DNA from: Desulfuromonadales bacterium
GTDB lineage: Bacteria; Desulfobacterota; Desulfuromonadia; Geobacterales; Pseudopelobacteraceae
Direction: 5' to 3'
Assembly (NCBI GenBank): GCA_013349405.1
Contig: DUZS01000020.1
Location: forward strand, 1-64,000
Length of the DNA: 64,000 nucleotides
Made by a program: the position numbers and the translations under genes. Positions 8,441 to 16,310 of this stretch are shown piece after piece. The first letter of the stretch is position 1. The number at the start of each line of letters is the position of its first letter. A model generated the notes under the pieces. The model saw only the letters and a program-made list of their open reading frames with translations, was not told the DNA's origin and searched no databases.

Positions 8441-9609
8441 TGTGCAGCCCGCACCTTCATGCCTTCCTTGAATTTTGCCAAATTAGCGGGAGAAGCTGCT
8501 GCTACACGATCACCGGCATCCAGTCCTGATACAATTTCAGTCAGGCTGCGCCGGTCCTCAATTCCGGGAGTTATCTCTTTGAACGTTAGCCGGCTGTCCT
8601 TTATCACCCAAACTCCCCGTTTTGTGCCCTTTGTGATAATAGTGTCGGAAGGGAGAGACGGAACCTTTTTTTTACTATCCGAGACGATATACACATCAGA
8701 CTGTTCACCGAGGCGGAAGTTCTCCAATGGCACGTTAAACGCGACATCTACCTCAAGCTCTTCAGTTACCCGGTCGCTCTGCCGCCCCAGGCGAGCCACC
8801 TGACCGGAAAGCGGTTCCCCTTGCGAGGAGCGCAGGGTAATCATGGCCTTCTTGCCGACAGTCACCCCGCGTAGCTTTGATTCATCGACATTGGCCTTGA
8901 CCCAGACTGTGCGAGGATCAGCCAGGGTGAAGATTGACGCCCCCGGGGAAACTGTGGCACCTTTCTCCAGATCACGGGTGATGATGATGCCATCCTGAGG
9001 TGCATAGATAACGGTATCTGCAACCTTGCTCCTGGCAAAACCGACACCGGCACGACCAACCTGCTGCTCCATCTTTATCGCCTCTACCGCTGCCTCACTG
9101 CGGGCGACTTCCTCCCTGGCAACCTGACAGGCAGTATCGTACTGCTCGGCCTCCAGCGTGGAGACGAGATTCTCTGCATAGAGACTCTTGAAACGCACGG
9201 CATTCTTCTCCGCCAGGACCAGATTTGTCCTGGCCTTCTGGAGATTGGCCAGTTCAACTCTCAAGATTGCTGCTGACCGGCTCAGCCCGGCCTCGGCCTG
9301 CTGTTCCTGATGACGGAAGTCGTCATTTTCCAGTTTGGCAAGAAGTTGCCCACGCTTCACCCGATCACCCTGATCCGCATACAACTCGACAATTCTACCG
9401 GTAATCTTGCTGGAAACGCCTACCACCACTTTGGCCTCAACTGTTCCGTTACCATAGACCTGCTCAGTAAGGTCGCGTCGTTCAACAGTCACAACCGTTA
9501 CCTTTGTCGGGGCAAAGAGCGTCATTTTAAGAGCAACGCCGAAGACGACAAGAGCCACAAGCCAGATCAGATAGTTTTTCTTACGGACTACACTTTTCCA
9601 CAGATTCAT
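8437..9609 (-). CDS. membrane fusion protein (HlyD/DevB type)
   Basis: 390 aa. A single N-terminal membrane anchor (about residues 12-30), a lipoyl-like half (GNGTVEAKVVVGVSSKITGR), an alpha-helical hairpin (about 95-190), the second lipoyl half (VIYAPQDGIIITRDLEKG) and beta-barrel/MPD domains at the C-terminus. This is the periplasmic adaptor of a tripartite ABC exporter that would dock to a TolC-like channel encoded elsewhere. First gene of the operon; the TetR regulator gene lies upstream on the same strand, with a dyad between them. Confidence 0.9.
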   Translation of the reverse strand: MNLWKSVVRKKNYLIWLVALVVFGVALKMTLFAPTKVTVVTVERRDLTEQVYGNGTVEAKVVVGVSSKITGRIVELYADQGDRVKRGQLLAKLENDDFRHQEQQAEAGLSRSAAILRVELANLQKARTNLVLAEKNAVRFKSLYAENLVSTLEAEQYDTACQVAREEVARSEAAVEAIKMEQQVGRAGVGFARSKVADTVIYAPQDGIIITRDLEKGATVSPGASIFTLADPRTVWVKANVDESKLRGVTVGKKAMITLRSSQGEPLSGQVARLGRQSDRVTEELEVDVAFNVPLENFRLGEQSDVYIVSDSKKKVPSLPSDTIITKGTKRGVWVIKDSRLTFKEITPGIEDRRSLTEIVSGLDAGDRVAAASPANLAKFKEGMKVRAAQ

Positions 9610-9772
9610 GCATCACTCCTTACGGTGGTTCGCATTGTTTACCGAATGCCCTGTCGAGCCGCGCCAACGCAGTATAATATCGTATCGTGCCTGAGTGTTC
9701 GATGTTTGGGTATCAGGCGCTTGTGCATGTTTTTCAGTCGTCAGAAGCAGATATGGGGATAATCGTTGGCGA

Positions 9773-9802
9773 GTGATTGGATTTAATGTGACCTACCAAT
9801 CA
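9773..9802. promoter_or_regulatory. inverted repeat between tetR gene and export operon
   Basis: GTGATTGG (9773-9780) and CCAATCAC (9795-9802) form a perfect 8-bp inverted repeat with a 14-nt spacer. It lies between the TetR stop and the export operon start, and has no T-run. It may be an operator for the adjacent regulator or a weak transcript end. Confidence 0.35.
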
Positions 9803-9818
9803 CATGTGTAACAAAAAA

Positions 9819-10406
9819 TCAGCTGATCAGTTTCAGAAAATTGGTCCACAGCTTCCTGCTCTCAACAGTTATATCACTGTTCAAAACACCGATTGTCTGT
9901 CTTAACGCGGTAAACTGGATCATGCCCAGCATGGTCAGCGCGGTCTCCCGAGGCAAAATGTCCGGCTTAAGCTCTCCTTCGCGGACGCCGGCGGCTATTA
10001 CACCTGATACTGTTTCGACATAACTGCCGATACGTAATGTCAGGGATTTTGCGACATCGGGATGCCCAAGGAATACATCCTCAGAGAAGATAAAACGGGG
10101 GACACCCGGGTTCTCTGCAATAATTTTGATATGGGAGAAAAAAATCGTCTCCAGCTTTTCAAGTGGCTTACGACCGCCGGCGGCTATTGTTGCCGCATTG
10201 CCCATAACCGAACTACCTATGAAATCTGCAAGGGCGGAATACAGTTCATCCTTGCCGCTGAAGTGACGATAAATATTTGCCTCACTCATTCCGGCTGATT
10301 CTGCAATTGCAGCAATGGTAAGTGCTCGCACACCCTTGCTGCTAACAACCTCAAGGGCCGCCTGTACTATTTCTTCCTTCCGGATACGGGTACTTTTTTT
10401 TATCAA
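9819..10406 (-). CDS. TetR-family transcriptional regulator
   Basis: 195 aa. The N-terminal TetR helix-turn-helix is clear (KEEIVQAALEVVSSKGVRAL, then IAESAGMSEANIYRHFSGKDEL, residues 10-55), followed by a helical ligand-binding domain. The most likely start is a TTG at 10406; no in-frame ATG precedes the HTH. It sits upstream of the export operon in the same orientation and likely represses it and itself, releasing DNA when a hydrophobic effector binds. A candidate operator dyad is at 10418-10435. Confidence 0.88.
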   Translation of the reverse strand: MIKKSTRIRKEEIVQAALEVVSSKGVRALTIAAIAESAGMSEANIYRHFSGKDELYSALADFIGSSVMGNAATIAAGGRKPLEKLETIFFSHIKIIAENPGVPRFIFSEDVFLGHPDVAKSLTLRIGSYVETVSGVIAAGVREGELKPDILPRETALTMLGMIQFTALRQTIGVLNSDITVESRKLWTNFLKLIS

Positions 10407-10417
10407 AAATGGCCTCG

Positions 10418-10435
10418 TGTGATTATATGCTCACA
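10418..10435. promoter_or_regulatory. palindromic operator-like site upstream of tetR
   Basis: TGTGATTATATGCTCACA is a TGTGA/TCACA dyad with an 8-nt AT-rich centre, 12 nt upstream of the TetR start codon, a typical place for autoregulatory TetR binding. The half-site resembles Crp boxes, but the spacing (8 rather than 6) does not fit Crp. Confidence 0.4.
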
Positions 10436-10602
10436 TAATATTCAGAATCAAGCATGTATGCAAGAAAAAATTTTCACTTGACGAACGCTGAATTGAGAGG
10501 GCTGAGAGACTGGTGGCTGAGCGGATATACTCTTATCTTGTATCCAAACAGTCACATGCGGTATATACAGGGAGTAACAAACACTTACGTCGAGGAGGTT
10601 TT

Positions 10603-11097
10603 ATGCGGAATTCAATTTTAGGTTGTATGGCGTTTCTTTTAACCGCAAGCACCATTGTGGCGGCAGACCTGCCGGTGTCCCCTAACGGTATTGCCATGTA
10701 TCCTGACTACATGTCGTGGAAAGTCATCGCCCCTTCATATCGCGAAGACAAGGTCCATATCCGCATCATCACCGGTAATGATATTGCTGTTTCAGCTATG
10801 CGTGCCGGAAAAAATCCGCTTCCCGACGGCAGTGTGCTGGCCAAAGTTGCCTGGAAAGCTGAAAAGCATCCCAACTTCCCGGTTGCCACTGAACCTGGGG
10901 CATTCGTACAGGTCGAGTTTATGGTGAAGGATGCCAAGAAGTACAAAGATACCGGCGGCTGGGGCTTCGCTCGTTTCGTAGGCAACAATTTAAAACCGTA
11001 TGGCACGGATGCCGGTTTTGTCGCTGAATGTTTTGGGTGTCATGTACCGGTTGCTAAAAACGATTACCTCTATACTAAAATGGCGAAGACTCCCTGA
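10603..11097 (+). CDS. cytochrome P460-family protein
   Basis: 164 aa from the ATG at 10603, preceded by GAGGAGG; the longer reading from 10513 has no such site. Signal peptide (MRNSILGCMAFLLTASTIVA), then the P460 fold (FMVKDAKKYKDTGGWGFARF) and a single c-type haem motif CFGCH (residues 143-147). P460 cytochromes carry a cross-linked c-haem and oxidise hydroxylamine or bind NO. A cross-linking Lys cannot be assigned by eye. It is periplasmic. Convergent with the cytochrome c biogenesis pair downstream. It may act in nitrogen-oxide detoxification. Confidence 0.85.
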   Translation: MRNSILGCMAFLLTASTIVAADLPVSPNGIAMYPDYMSWKVIAPSYREDKVHIRIITGNDIAVSAMRAGKNPLPDGSVLAKVAWKAEKHPNFPVATEPGAFVQVEFMVKDAKKYKDTGGWGFARFVGNNLKPYGTDAGFVAECFGCHVPVAKNDYLYTKMAKTP

Positions 11098-11136
11098 ATA
11101 TTTCATCACTGGTATGATGCATCCCTTTGCAGAGTT

Positions 11137-11778
11137 TTAGAAAGCCATATTCCCCTTGATGATGGAGTAGAGACCGAATGCGACCAGAATGCCGCCGGTA
11201 ATGTAGCGGAGAACTGTATCATGCCGCAGCACCCCCTTGATCTTGTTCTGTAACAGCTGAGATGAATAACCGACGATCAGCATCGGTATCGCCAACCCGA
11301 GAGAATAAAAACCAAGCAGAATGATTCCGGTTGCCAGCTGACCATTGGTGGCAACCATCGTCAGCGTGCTGGAGAGAAACGGGCCGACGCATGGAACCCA
11401 GATTACTCCAAGTGCCAAGCCAAGTATCAGAGCGCCGATGCGCCCTTCCCCTGTGACCCGGATATTGGCAAGCTGATAAAACCGCTTGAAGATACTCAGA
11501 TCAAACATCACCATCAGCCCCATGATGACGATGATGGCTGCCCCGCCAATTTCAATAGAGCGGGTTTTTCCGATCAGCAGAGCACCGAACAGTGACGAGA
11601 TCGCCCCCATCGCCATGAAGGAGATGGCAAGGCCGGTTACTATAATCAGCGGTCGAAAACGGTCTTCCCGCTCAGCACCGGCCATAATTATCGGGATTAC
11701 CGGCAGTACGCAGGGTGACAGTACACTTGCCAATCCTGCGCCGATCGCCATAAAGAGAGTGACAATACTGAAGTCCAC
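11137..11778 (-). CDS. CcdA/DsbD-like thiol-disulfide transmembrane protein
   Basis: 213 aa, six hydrophobic helices. It has the CcdA signature SPCVLPVIPIIM (residues 21-32) and the second conserved cysteine in VPCVGPFLSSTL. CcdA carries reducing equivalents from cytoplasmic thioredoxin across the membrane for cytochrome c maturation or thiol repair. The start is GTG at 11778, overlapping the stop of the thioredoxin-like gene (TAGTG), so both are translated as a pair. Its direct partner should be that thioredoxin-like protein. Confidence 0.92.
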   Translation of the reverse strand: MDFSIVTLFMAIGAGLASVLSPCVLPVIPIIMAGAEREDRFRPLIIVTGLAISFMAMGAISSLFGALLIGKTRSIEIGGAAIIVIMGLMVMFDLSIFKRFYQLANIRVTGEGRIGALILGLALGVIWVPCVGPFLSSTLTMVATNGQLATGIILLGFYSLGLAIPMLIVGYSSQLLQNKIKGVLRHDTVLRYITGGILVAFGLYSIIKGNMAF

Positions 11779-12173
11779 TACTTCAGCCCGTCAAGCGCAG
11801 CAGAAATGGTTTCGATGCTCTGGATGCCGGGCGGGAATACCTTGCTGATGGTGCCCGCTTTGTCAACCAGAACCAGCGAGGGGAGGCTTCTGACACCATA
11901 GTCATAGAATGCTTTCTGGTCGTTTTGATCCATGGCATTGACGGGGGCAAGAGTAAAGGTTCCCTTCCGTTTTTCCGTCAGCTTGTCAAGCACCTGCTGC
12001 TGAGCCTTACAGGGCCCGCCATTTGGATTCTGGAAAAAAACCAGCGTAGGCTTGCCTTTTCCGATAGACTGGCTGAGTATCGGAGTACTCAAAGGGGCTT
12101 TAGGCGCGGCTGAAGCAAATGATGCTGTTACGAATACTGATACTGCCAGCAGTGTTATTATGGCTCGTTTCAT
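11778..12173 (-). CDS. periplasmic thioredoxin-fold protein lacking the first active-site Cys
   Basis: 131 aa with a signal peptide (MKRAIITLLAVSVFVTASFA). The thioredoxin fold is evident (KPTLVFFQNPNGGPCKAQQQ, then YGVRSLPSLVLVDKAG with the cis-Pro). The usual WCxxC is NGGPC: only the second Cys remains. Family knowledge says that the first Cys is the nucleophile, so this protein may be a monothiol carrier or use a partner Cys. It is paired with CcdA, and the start is fixed by GAGGAGACAAATC before the ATG. Confidence 0.85.
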   Translation of the reverse strand: MKRAIITLLAVSVFVTASFASAAPKAPLSTPILSQSIGKGKPTLVFFQNPNGGPCKAQQQVLDKLTEKRKGTFTLAPVNAMDQNDQKAFYDYGVRSLPSLVLVDKAGTISKVFPPGIQSIETISAALDGLK

Positions 12174-12203
12174 GATTTGTCTCCTCGTAAATATTCTCCA
12201 CTA

Positions 12204-12815
12204 TTATGACTGTGCAACCGCCAGAAGGACCGGATATGTGCGGTCTCCTTTTTGCATTATGGTTGCTTTTGTTATTGAGATTGCTACATAGCCGCTGCTT
12301 TCCAGCAGAGTCGTCAGCGCTGTCCGGCTGAAACCATGGTGAAAGACTCCGGTCGGGTCTTCGTGAAAGCTGCCATCCTCTGCTTCAAGGTCGGCAAGGG
12401 CGATCCATCCGCCCGGGTACAGCCGTGAAATGAGTGAGGATAAAAGCGTCTCCGGATCTTTGATATGATGCAGGGTCATGGCACTGACGATCAGATGAAA
12501 TTTACCCTCCGGCAGTTGACCGGCGGAAAGATCGCACAGAGCGGTTTTTATGTTTGTATTTCCGGATGCTTTGACTTTTTCGCCAAGCTGTTCCAGCATA
12601 GCGCAGGAACTGTCAATACCGGTAATACTCCCCACATAAGGTGCAAGTTCAACTGTTACCAACCCGGTTCCGCACCCGATATCCATGGCATCCCAACCGG
12701 TCGACAGGCTGAGTGTGTTCTTTATTGCTGTGGCAATTTCTGTTGCAACCTTAACTCGACGAGGCTCTTCGTCCCAGCTCCCTGCAACTTTGTCAAAATC
12801 ACGTATTTTTGTCAT
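12204..12815 (-). CDS. class I SAM-dependent methyltransferase
   Basis: 203 aa with the SAM-binding motif I (AMDIGCGTGLVTVELAP), motif II (SITGIDSSCAML) and the post-II segment LIVSAMTLHHIKDPETLL, as in UbiE/Tam-like small-molecule methyltransferases. AGGAACTGG precedes the ATG. The substrate is not evident. It stands 30 nt from the thioredoxin-like gene on the same strand. Confidence 0.85.
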   Translation of the reverse strand: MTKIRDFDKVAGSWDEEPRRVKVATEIATAIKNTLSLSTGWDAMDIGCGTGLVTVELAPYVGSITGIDSSCAMLEQLGEKVKASGNTNIKTALCDLSAGQLPEGKFHLIVSAMTLHHIKDPETLLSSLISRLYPGGWIALADLEAEDGSFHEDPTGVFHHGFSRTALTTLLESSGYVAISITKATIMQKGDRTYPVLLAVAQS

Positions 12816-12851
12816 CCAGTTCCTTTCTAATGCTCAAAATAAGAGTTAATT

Positions 12852-13568
12852 TTATAATGTATCCAGCATCCAGATCGATTTATATGCGTTTTTAACCGCT
12901 CCGGTACGTTTTTTAGCCTCTGCGGGATTTCCCTGTTTTAACGCCTCCAGATAGTCAACAACATTTTTTCTCCCTTCGGCAAAAGCAGGATTAAAATCTT
13001 TTTGTACTGAGGTAACATCTGGAGCAAGCGCCTGTTCATCCCATTTCAGAAGAAACCAGGGAGCATAGCGTTCATATACCCGTTGCGCATCTTCTGGCTC
13101 TTTTGCCAATGCGGCCTGATTAAAAACGACTTCCATGACTTCATGAAAATCATTTGCCTTATCTGCAAGCGAGACAATTCCGGAGCGGACACGCATATCC
13201 CACATCAGATAGCGGACTTCTTCAAGCACAGTATGTGCTCGCCCGATATTACCGGCATTAAGATAATCAACTGATTGTTTGGCAACCTCTACCGGGCGTT
13301 TTATTCTGGCTGCAAAATCCTGAATTCCAGCAAATTTTTTAGGTGGATCAGTGGCATAAATAGCGGCTAATTTTCCCCAGCTTTCCATAAAGGAAGTCAG
13401 CGCGACCTTGGCTTTATCCGCATCATCTTTCTTACTGGTGAGAGCGAGAGATTTTTTGTAGAAACTGTACGGCTTGGCGAGGTCACGGGTAAATGCTTCA
13501 TACTCTGAAGCAAATGACATTGTGGCGCTTATTATGCCAATTGCGACAAACAGACTTGTTTTTTTCAC
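12852..13568 (-). CDS. periplasmic helical protein of unknown function
   Basis: 238 aa from a GTG at 13568 with GGAGGAGCCT upstream. A signal peptide (MKKTSLFVAIGIISATMSFA) is followed by an all-helical region with repeated aromatic/charged helices (VRYLMWDMRVRSG, YERYAPWFLLKWDEQ). The architecture recalls four-helix-bundle periplasmic proteins, but no metal or haem motif is obvious. Between a methyltransferase gene and a rhodanese gene on the same strand, perhaps part of one sulfur/redox unit. Confidence 0.65.
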   Translation of the reverse strand: MKKTSLFVAIGIISATMSFASEYEAFTRDLAKPYSFYKKSLALTSKKDDADKAKVALTSFMESWGKLAAIYATDPPKKFAGIQDFAARIKRPVEVAKQSVDYLNAGNIGRAHTVLEEVRYLMWDMRVRSGIVSLADKANDFHEVMEVVFNQAALAKEPEDAQRVYERYAPWFLLKWDEQALAPDVTSVQKDFNPAFAEGRKNVVDYLEALKQGNPAEAKKRTGAVKNAYKSIWMLDTL

Positions 13569-13584
13569 AGGCTCCTCCGAGGTT

Positions 13585-13893
13585 TTATTTTTCTATTTTC
13601 AATCCAGACTTGCGCCACCCCGACATATGTCCATCAAGGAGGGTAGTGTTTTTGTAGCCATACAGTCGTAACAGTCCCTGAGCCATCCGGGCGCGGGGAC
13701 CATGTTCGCAGGTAATAACCAATTTTCGGTTTTTATCCTCCGGCAGCTTCGCTATTTTCAGCAGTATTTTCAGGTTTGGAGCATGGATGGCTCCCGGAAT
13801 ATGACCAGAATTAAATTCAATGCCGCTTCTCACGTCCAGAACAAATGGTGCTATTTTTGTTGTTAATTTCTGTAACAGCTCTTTAACATGCAT
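13585..13893 (-). CDS. single-domain rhodanese
   Basis: 102 aa from the ATG at 13893, which has AAAGG at suitable spacing; a TTG at 13908 is an alternative. The rhodanese fold is shown by FVLDVRSGIEFNSGHIPGA and the active-site loop TCEHGPRA with the catalytic Cys. Rhodaneses transfer sulfane sulfur to thiols or cyanide. It has no signal peptide and so is cytoplasmic, unlike its periplasmic neighbour. Confidence 0.9.
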   Translation of the reverse strand: MHVKELLQKLTTKIAPFVLDVRSGIEFNSGHIPGAIHAPNLKILLKIAKLPEDKNRKLVITCEHGPRARMAQGLLRLYGYKNTTLLDGHMSGWRKSGLKIEK

Positions 13894-13908
13894 GGTAAGA
13901 CCTTTCAA

Positions 13909-14370
13909 AATGGCAAGGAGTATTCACGCCGATTTTTCATGAAACCTTCTTATAACCGAACTTCAGTGTCGAATTGTGCCTGAAGTAACACATACCGCCT
14001 TTTCTACCGGGAAACTGATCTTCATCTCAAACATTCTGTTTTGTTTTGTTAATGTCCTCAAAATACTATTCAATAATATGCATGTCAATATAAATATAAA
14101 TATTCAATCCATTGATCCTGTAAACAACTGTTGAATCACAGAAGACGCTGAGGTTCGCAGAGAGAATAAATTTGTCGTACACCCGTTTTCCTCGTTTAAC
14201 TTGACACTGAAAAGGGTTTGATATAAGGTGTCCCACTAATTCAGCGCATCCAAAGAACCGAATAACCGGCATTCAGGACGCAGATAGAGAAAAATGCGGA
14301 ACCCTGCAATAACACGATATTTTTGCGATACTGAAAAAATAGGAAGGTAAGTTACTGAAATGGTTCAATT
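13909..14370. other. intergenic, no gene seen; possible degenerate repeat fragment
   Basis: No convincing ORF. The stretch near 14136-14165 (CACAGAAGACGCTGAGG followed by TTCGCAGAGAG) resembles the short purine-rich 'cacagag-gacgc-agag' sequences that recur between genes in many proteobacterial genomes. The end of the gap should hold the tRNA-Pro promoter. Confidence 0.3.
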
Positions 14371-14447
14371 CGGTGCGTAGCGCAGCCTGGTAGCGCACTA
14401 GACTGGGGGTCTAGTGGTCGCAAGTTCAAATCTTGTCGCACCGACCA
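14371..14447 (+). tRNA. tRNA-Pro (anticodon GGG)
   Basis: Full 77-nt cloverleaf with an encoded CCA. Acceptor CGGTGCG/CGCACCG, D-arm GCGC/GCGC, anticodon stem CTAGA/TCTAG with loop CTGGGGG (anticodon GGG), T-arm GCAAG TTCAAAT CTTGT. A 10-bp hairpin follows at 14453-14487. The accessory region to the right makes it a plausible integration site. Confidence 0.96.
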
Positions 14448-14452
14448 ATAAA

Positions 14453-14487
14453 AACAGGGACTTAGCCAATTTGGTTGAGTCCCTGTT
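14453..14487 (+). terminator. hairpin after tRNA-Pro, probable terminator
   Basis: AACAGGGACT and AGTCCCTGTT form a perfect 10-bp stem around a 15-nt loop that can itself pair (CCAA/TTGG), followed after four bases by GTTTT. This fits the transcript end of the tRNA. Confidence 0.6.
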
Positions 14488-14504
14488 CTGGTTTTAAGGT
14501 AAAA

Positions 14505-14526
14505 TGTGTAGCGTATGTGTAGCAAG
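14505..14526. repeat. tandem 11-bp repeat, possible recombination-site relic
   Basis: TGTGTAGCGTA and TGTGTAGCAAG lie head to tail 58 nt after the tRNA-Pro. Similar short repeats flank tyrosine-recombinase attachment cores next to tRNA genes. No integrase gene is seen within the window. Confidence 0.3.
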
Positions 14527-14755
14527 TGATAATTTTATGACCTCATAAAAAACCGCCCCTGAAATTATCAAGAGCGGCCTTTCTGCCTACAATAGCCCTC
14601 TCTCCACAAAACTCAGATAGAAGGCATCGCTGACAAACCATTAGACAGCTGAAGTAATGGATAAAATAGCAGCAGAAACCCTAAGGCAAAAATTGCCCGG
14701 GAGTACAAATGTTCACGAGAGACGCTTTATAAATATTTGAGACAAGGAGAAGTCA

Positions 14756-15208
14756 TTGGCAAAAGTAACTGAAAAATCTTTGAAGGCCCGGTGTACTGAA
14801 TTGAACATGGGACCATTGCGGAATACCACCTTTGGCATCCGGGCAACCCGGACAGGTAATGGTTATACCGTAGAACTCCTCTACCGTGACAGCACTCCTC
14901 CGCAGATCCTTGCCGAAGCAGTTACCGCTGCTGAAGCAAGCTCTGCAGTAGAGGGATGTGCCGCCGGAGCCGCTGCTGTACAAGTTGCGGGACTTGACAA
15001 ACCTGAATTCGTTACTCGGGAAACTTTCATTCGTCAATCAGGTGAGCGTTGCCCGAAGTGTGCAACGAAGGATATCAGCACGGGTCACCTGTCGGCGGTG
15101 AAGGGAGTAATGTCTCAGCATTGCTCTTGTCAGCGATGTGGGTTGTCTTGGAGAAGTATCTATCGTCTTGATGATTATGAAGCGGCTGTTTCGGTCATGG
15201 AGGGTTAG
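14756..15208 (+). CDS. zinc-ribbon protein of unknown function
   Basis: 150 aa from a TTG at 14756 with AAGGAG 8 nt upstream. The C-terminal third has a zinc-ribbon pattern: CPKC at residues 99-102 and CQRC at 125-128, followed by GLSWRSIYRLDDYEA. The N-terminal part is a mixed alpha/beta domain with an Ala-rich helix (AEAVTAAEASSAVEG). It may bind nucleic acid or be a phage/plasmid-type accessory protein. No close relatives recognised. Alone on its strand, between tRNA-Pro and the split HTH gene. Confidence 0.65.
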   Translation: MAKVTEKSLKARCTELNMGPLRNTTFGIRATRTGNGYTVELLYRDSTPPQILAEAVTAAEASSAVEGCAAGAAAVQVAGLDKPEFVTRETFIRQSGERCPKCATKDISTGHLSAVKGVMSQHCSCQRCGLSWRSIYRLDDYEAAVSVMEG

Positions 15209-15285
15209 TGCGGGTGGCCGCCAACGAGGGTACTGGTGACAGCGACATCGATAGGAAGTGATTTCTTTCCCGGGAAATAGTGATA

Positions 15286-15317
15286 TAGCGGCGGACATTA
15301 GGATAACGCCGCCGCTA
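15286..15317. repeat. inverted repeat, possible bidirectional transcript end
   Basis: TAGCGGCGG and CCGCCGCTA form a perfect 9-bp stem with a 14-nt loop between two convergent genes (ends 15208 and 15340). It has no T-run. A 12-bp palindrome TTTCCCGGGAAA lies 10 nt before it (15265-15276). Confidence 0.4.
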
Positions 15318-15339
15318 CATTAGAAATATCTTAAATGTA

Positions 15340-15702
15340 TTATGCGCATAACTCAAGATTAAAGCGGTTTGCCTTAACCATAGGTACAACTTCTCTCGCG
15401 TGCTGTTTAACGAGATCAATTATGCCGTAACCGGCCATAGTATGTAAGGTTCTCGACAAATTACTTTTGTTGCGACCCGTTAAGTCCCCTAATTCTCTGA
15501 GAGACCTGGGTTTTTTTCCCTCGATTACTCGTAACAACATTCAATTGTCATCACTCAGGACTTGAGCAAATGACTGCAAAGATTCAAACCAGACCTTTGG
15601 TTCGTCTTTCTCAGGCTTATACTCTCCCTTTGCAATAGTAATAGTCCTCTGCTTAAATTCCTCACGCGACATAATGCCGACGTTGATGCTCTTGGTTGTC
15701 AT
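15340..15702 (-). pseudogene. HTH DNA-binding protein (antitoxin-like) split by an in-frame TGA
   Basis: ATG at 15702 (GGAGA upstream) opens MTTKSINVGIMSREEFKQRT and runs 53 codons to a TGA at 15541-15543. The very next codon in the same frame is ATG (15540), and the frame continues for 66 more residues containing the winged-helix part (LRELGDLTGRNKSNLSRTLH). The two pieces join into one protein of the HVO_A0114/antitoxin-like HTH type, where the break point normally reads SD-x-N-x-LL. A single CGA-to-TGA change is the simplest explanation. Reinitiation at the adjacent ATG could still make both halves. No toxin partner is seen beside it. Confidence 0.75.
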
Positions 15703-15770
15703 ACGTTATCTCCACTAAACAAACGGAATGTATATGCTTATGGTGCTGTGAATATTATTTGAAATCCCAA

Positions 15771-16289
15771 TTACGGCAGACCCAGCAACTCTTTCACCAC
15801 ACCATCCAGACCTTCCTGACGGAGCAGCGTAAGAAAGAATTCCATGACGGTCGGCGCATGCGGACGGAATCCGTGCTGATGAAACGACATCCCAGCTTCG
15901 TGTGGTGTGCGGTTGTCCTTGCGGTTGTTGCATGGCTTGCAGGCGCTGACAGTTTGTTCCCATGAATTAACTCCGCCTCTGGACTTGGGCAGGACATGGT
16001 CAACCGTAAGTTCCGAAACGGGGAAATTCTTACCGCAGTAGACGCAATTGTATTCATCCCGTACGAAGAGGTTTCTCCGGTTCCATGTAACGCCGTGGCG
16101 GTACATTCTGCGGATCGCTTTCAGGAGCCGGATAACTTTGGGGAGAAGGAAGTGGCCTCGCAATGGGATATCGGAATCAACAAGGGATTCGGCCCGGTTG
16201 GAGGCAACGAGCCATGCCGCCCGGCGCCAATCAATTGTTCCCAGATACTGAAATCCGATGTTGAACACATATACGGTTCTGCTGGTCAT
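15771..16289 (-). CDS. HNH endonuclease
   Basis: 172 aa. Two CxxC zinc knuckles (CVYCGK and CKPCNN) frame the HNH core (LTVDHVLPKSRGGVNSWEQT, then NNRKDNRTPHEAGM), with the catalytic DH and the Asn/Lys cluster intact. HNH enzymes cut DNA, or RNA in some families, with one metal ion. The N-terminal 75 residues are a conserved alpha/beta lead (YVFNIGFQYLGTIDWRRAAW). It begins 22 nt after the RtcB stop and has AAGGAGAAATAGGTC upstream, so it is the last gene of the RNA-ligase cluster. That location makes a role in nucleic-acid processing or defence plausible. Confidence 0.9.
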   Translation of the reverse strand: MTSRTVYVFNIGFQYLGTIDWRRAAWLVASNRAESLVDSDIPLRGHFLLPKVIRLLKAIRRMYRHGVTWNRRNLFVRDEYNCVYCGKNFPVSELTVDHVLPKSRGGVNSWEQTVSACKPCNNRKDNRTPHEAGMSFHQHGFRPHAPTVMEFFLTLLRQEGLDGVVKELLGLP

Positions 16290-16310
16290 GACCTATTTCT
16301 CCTTCTGTTA

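Noticed and set aside
7976-8803. 275-codon plus-strand ORF
   Set aside because: Antisense to the FtsX-type permease and fusion protein genes, with no recognisable protein features.
10418-10435. Crp binding site
   Set aside because: The half-sites match but the spacer is 8 nt rather than 6; a TetR operator is more likely given its position.
14066-14272. 68-codon minus-strand ORF before tRNA-Pro
   Set aside because: No ribosome site or family resemblance, low-complexity end; treated as intergenic.
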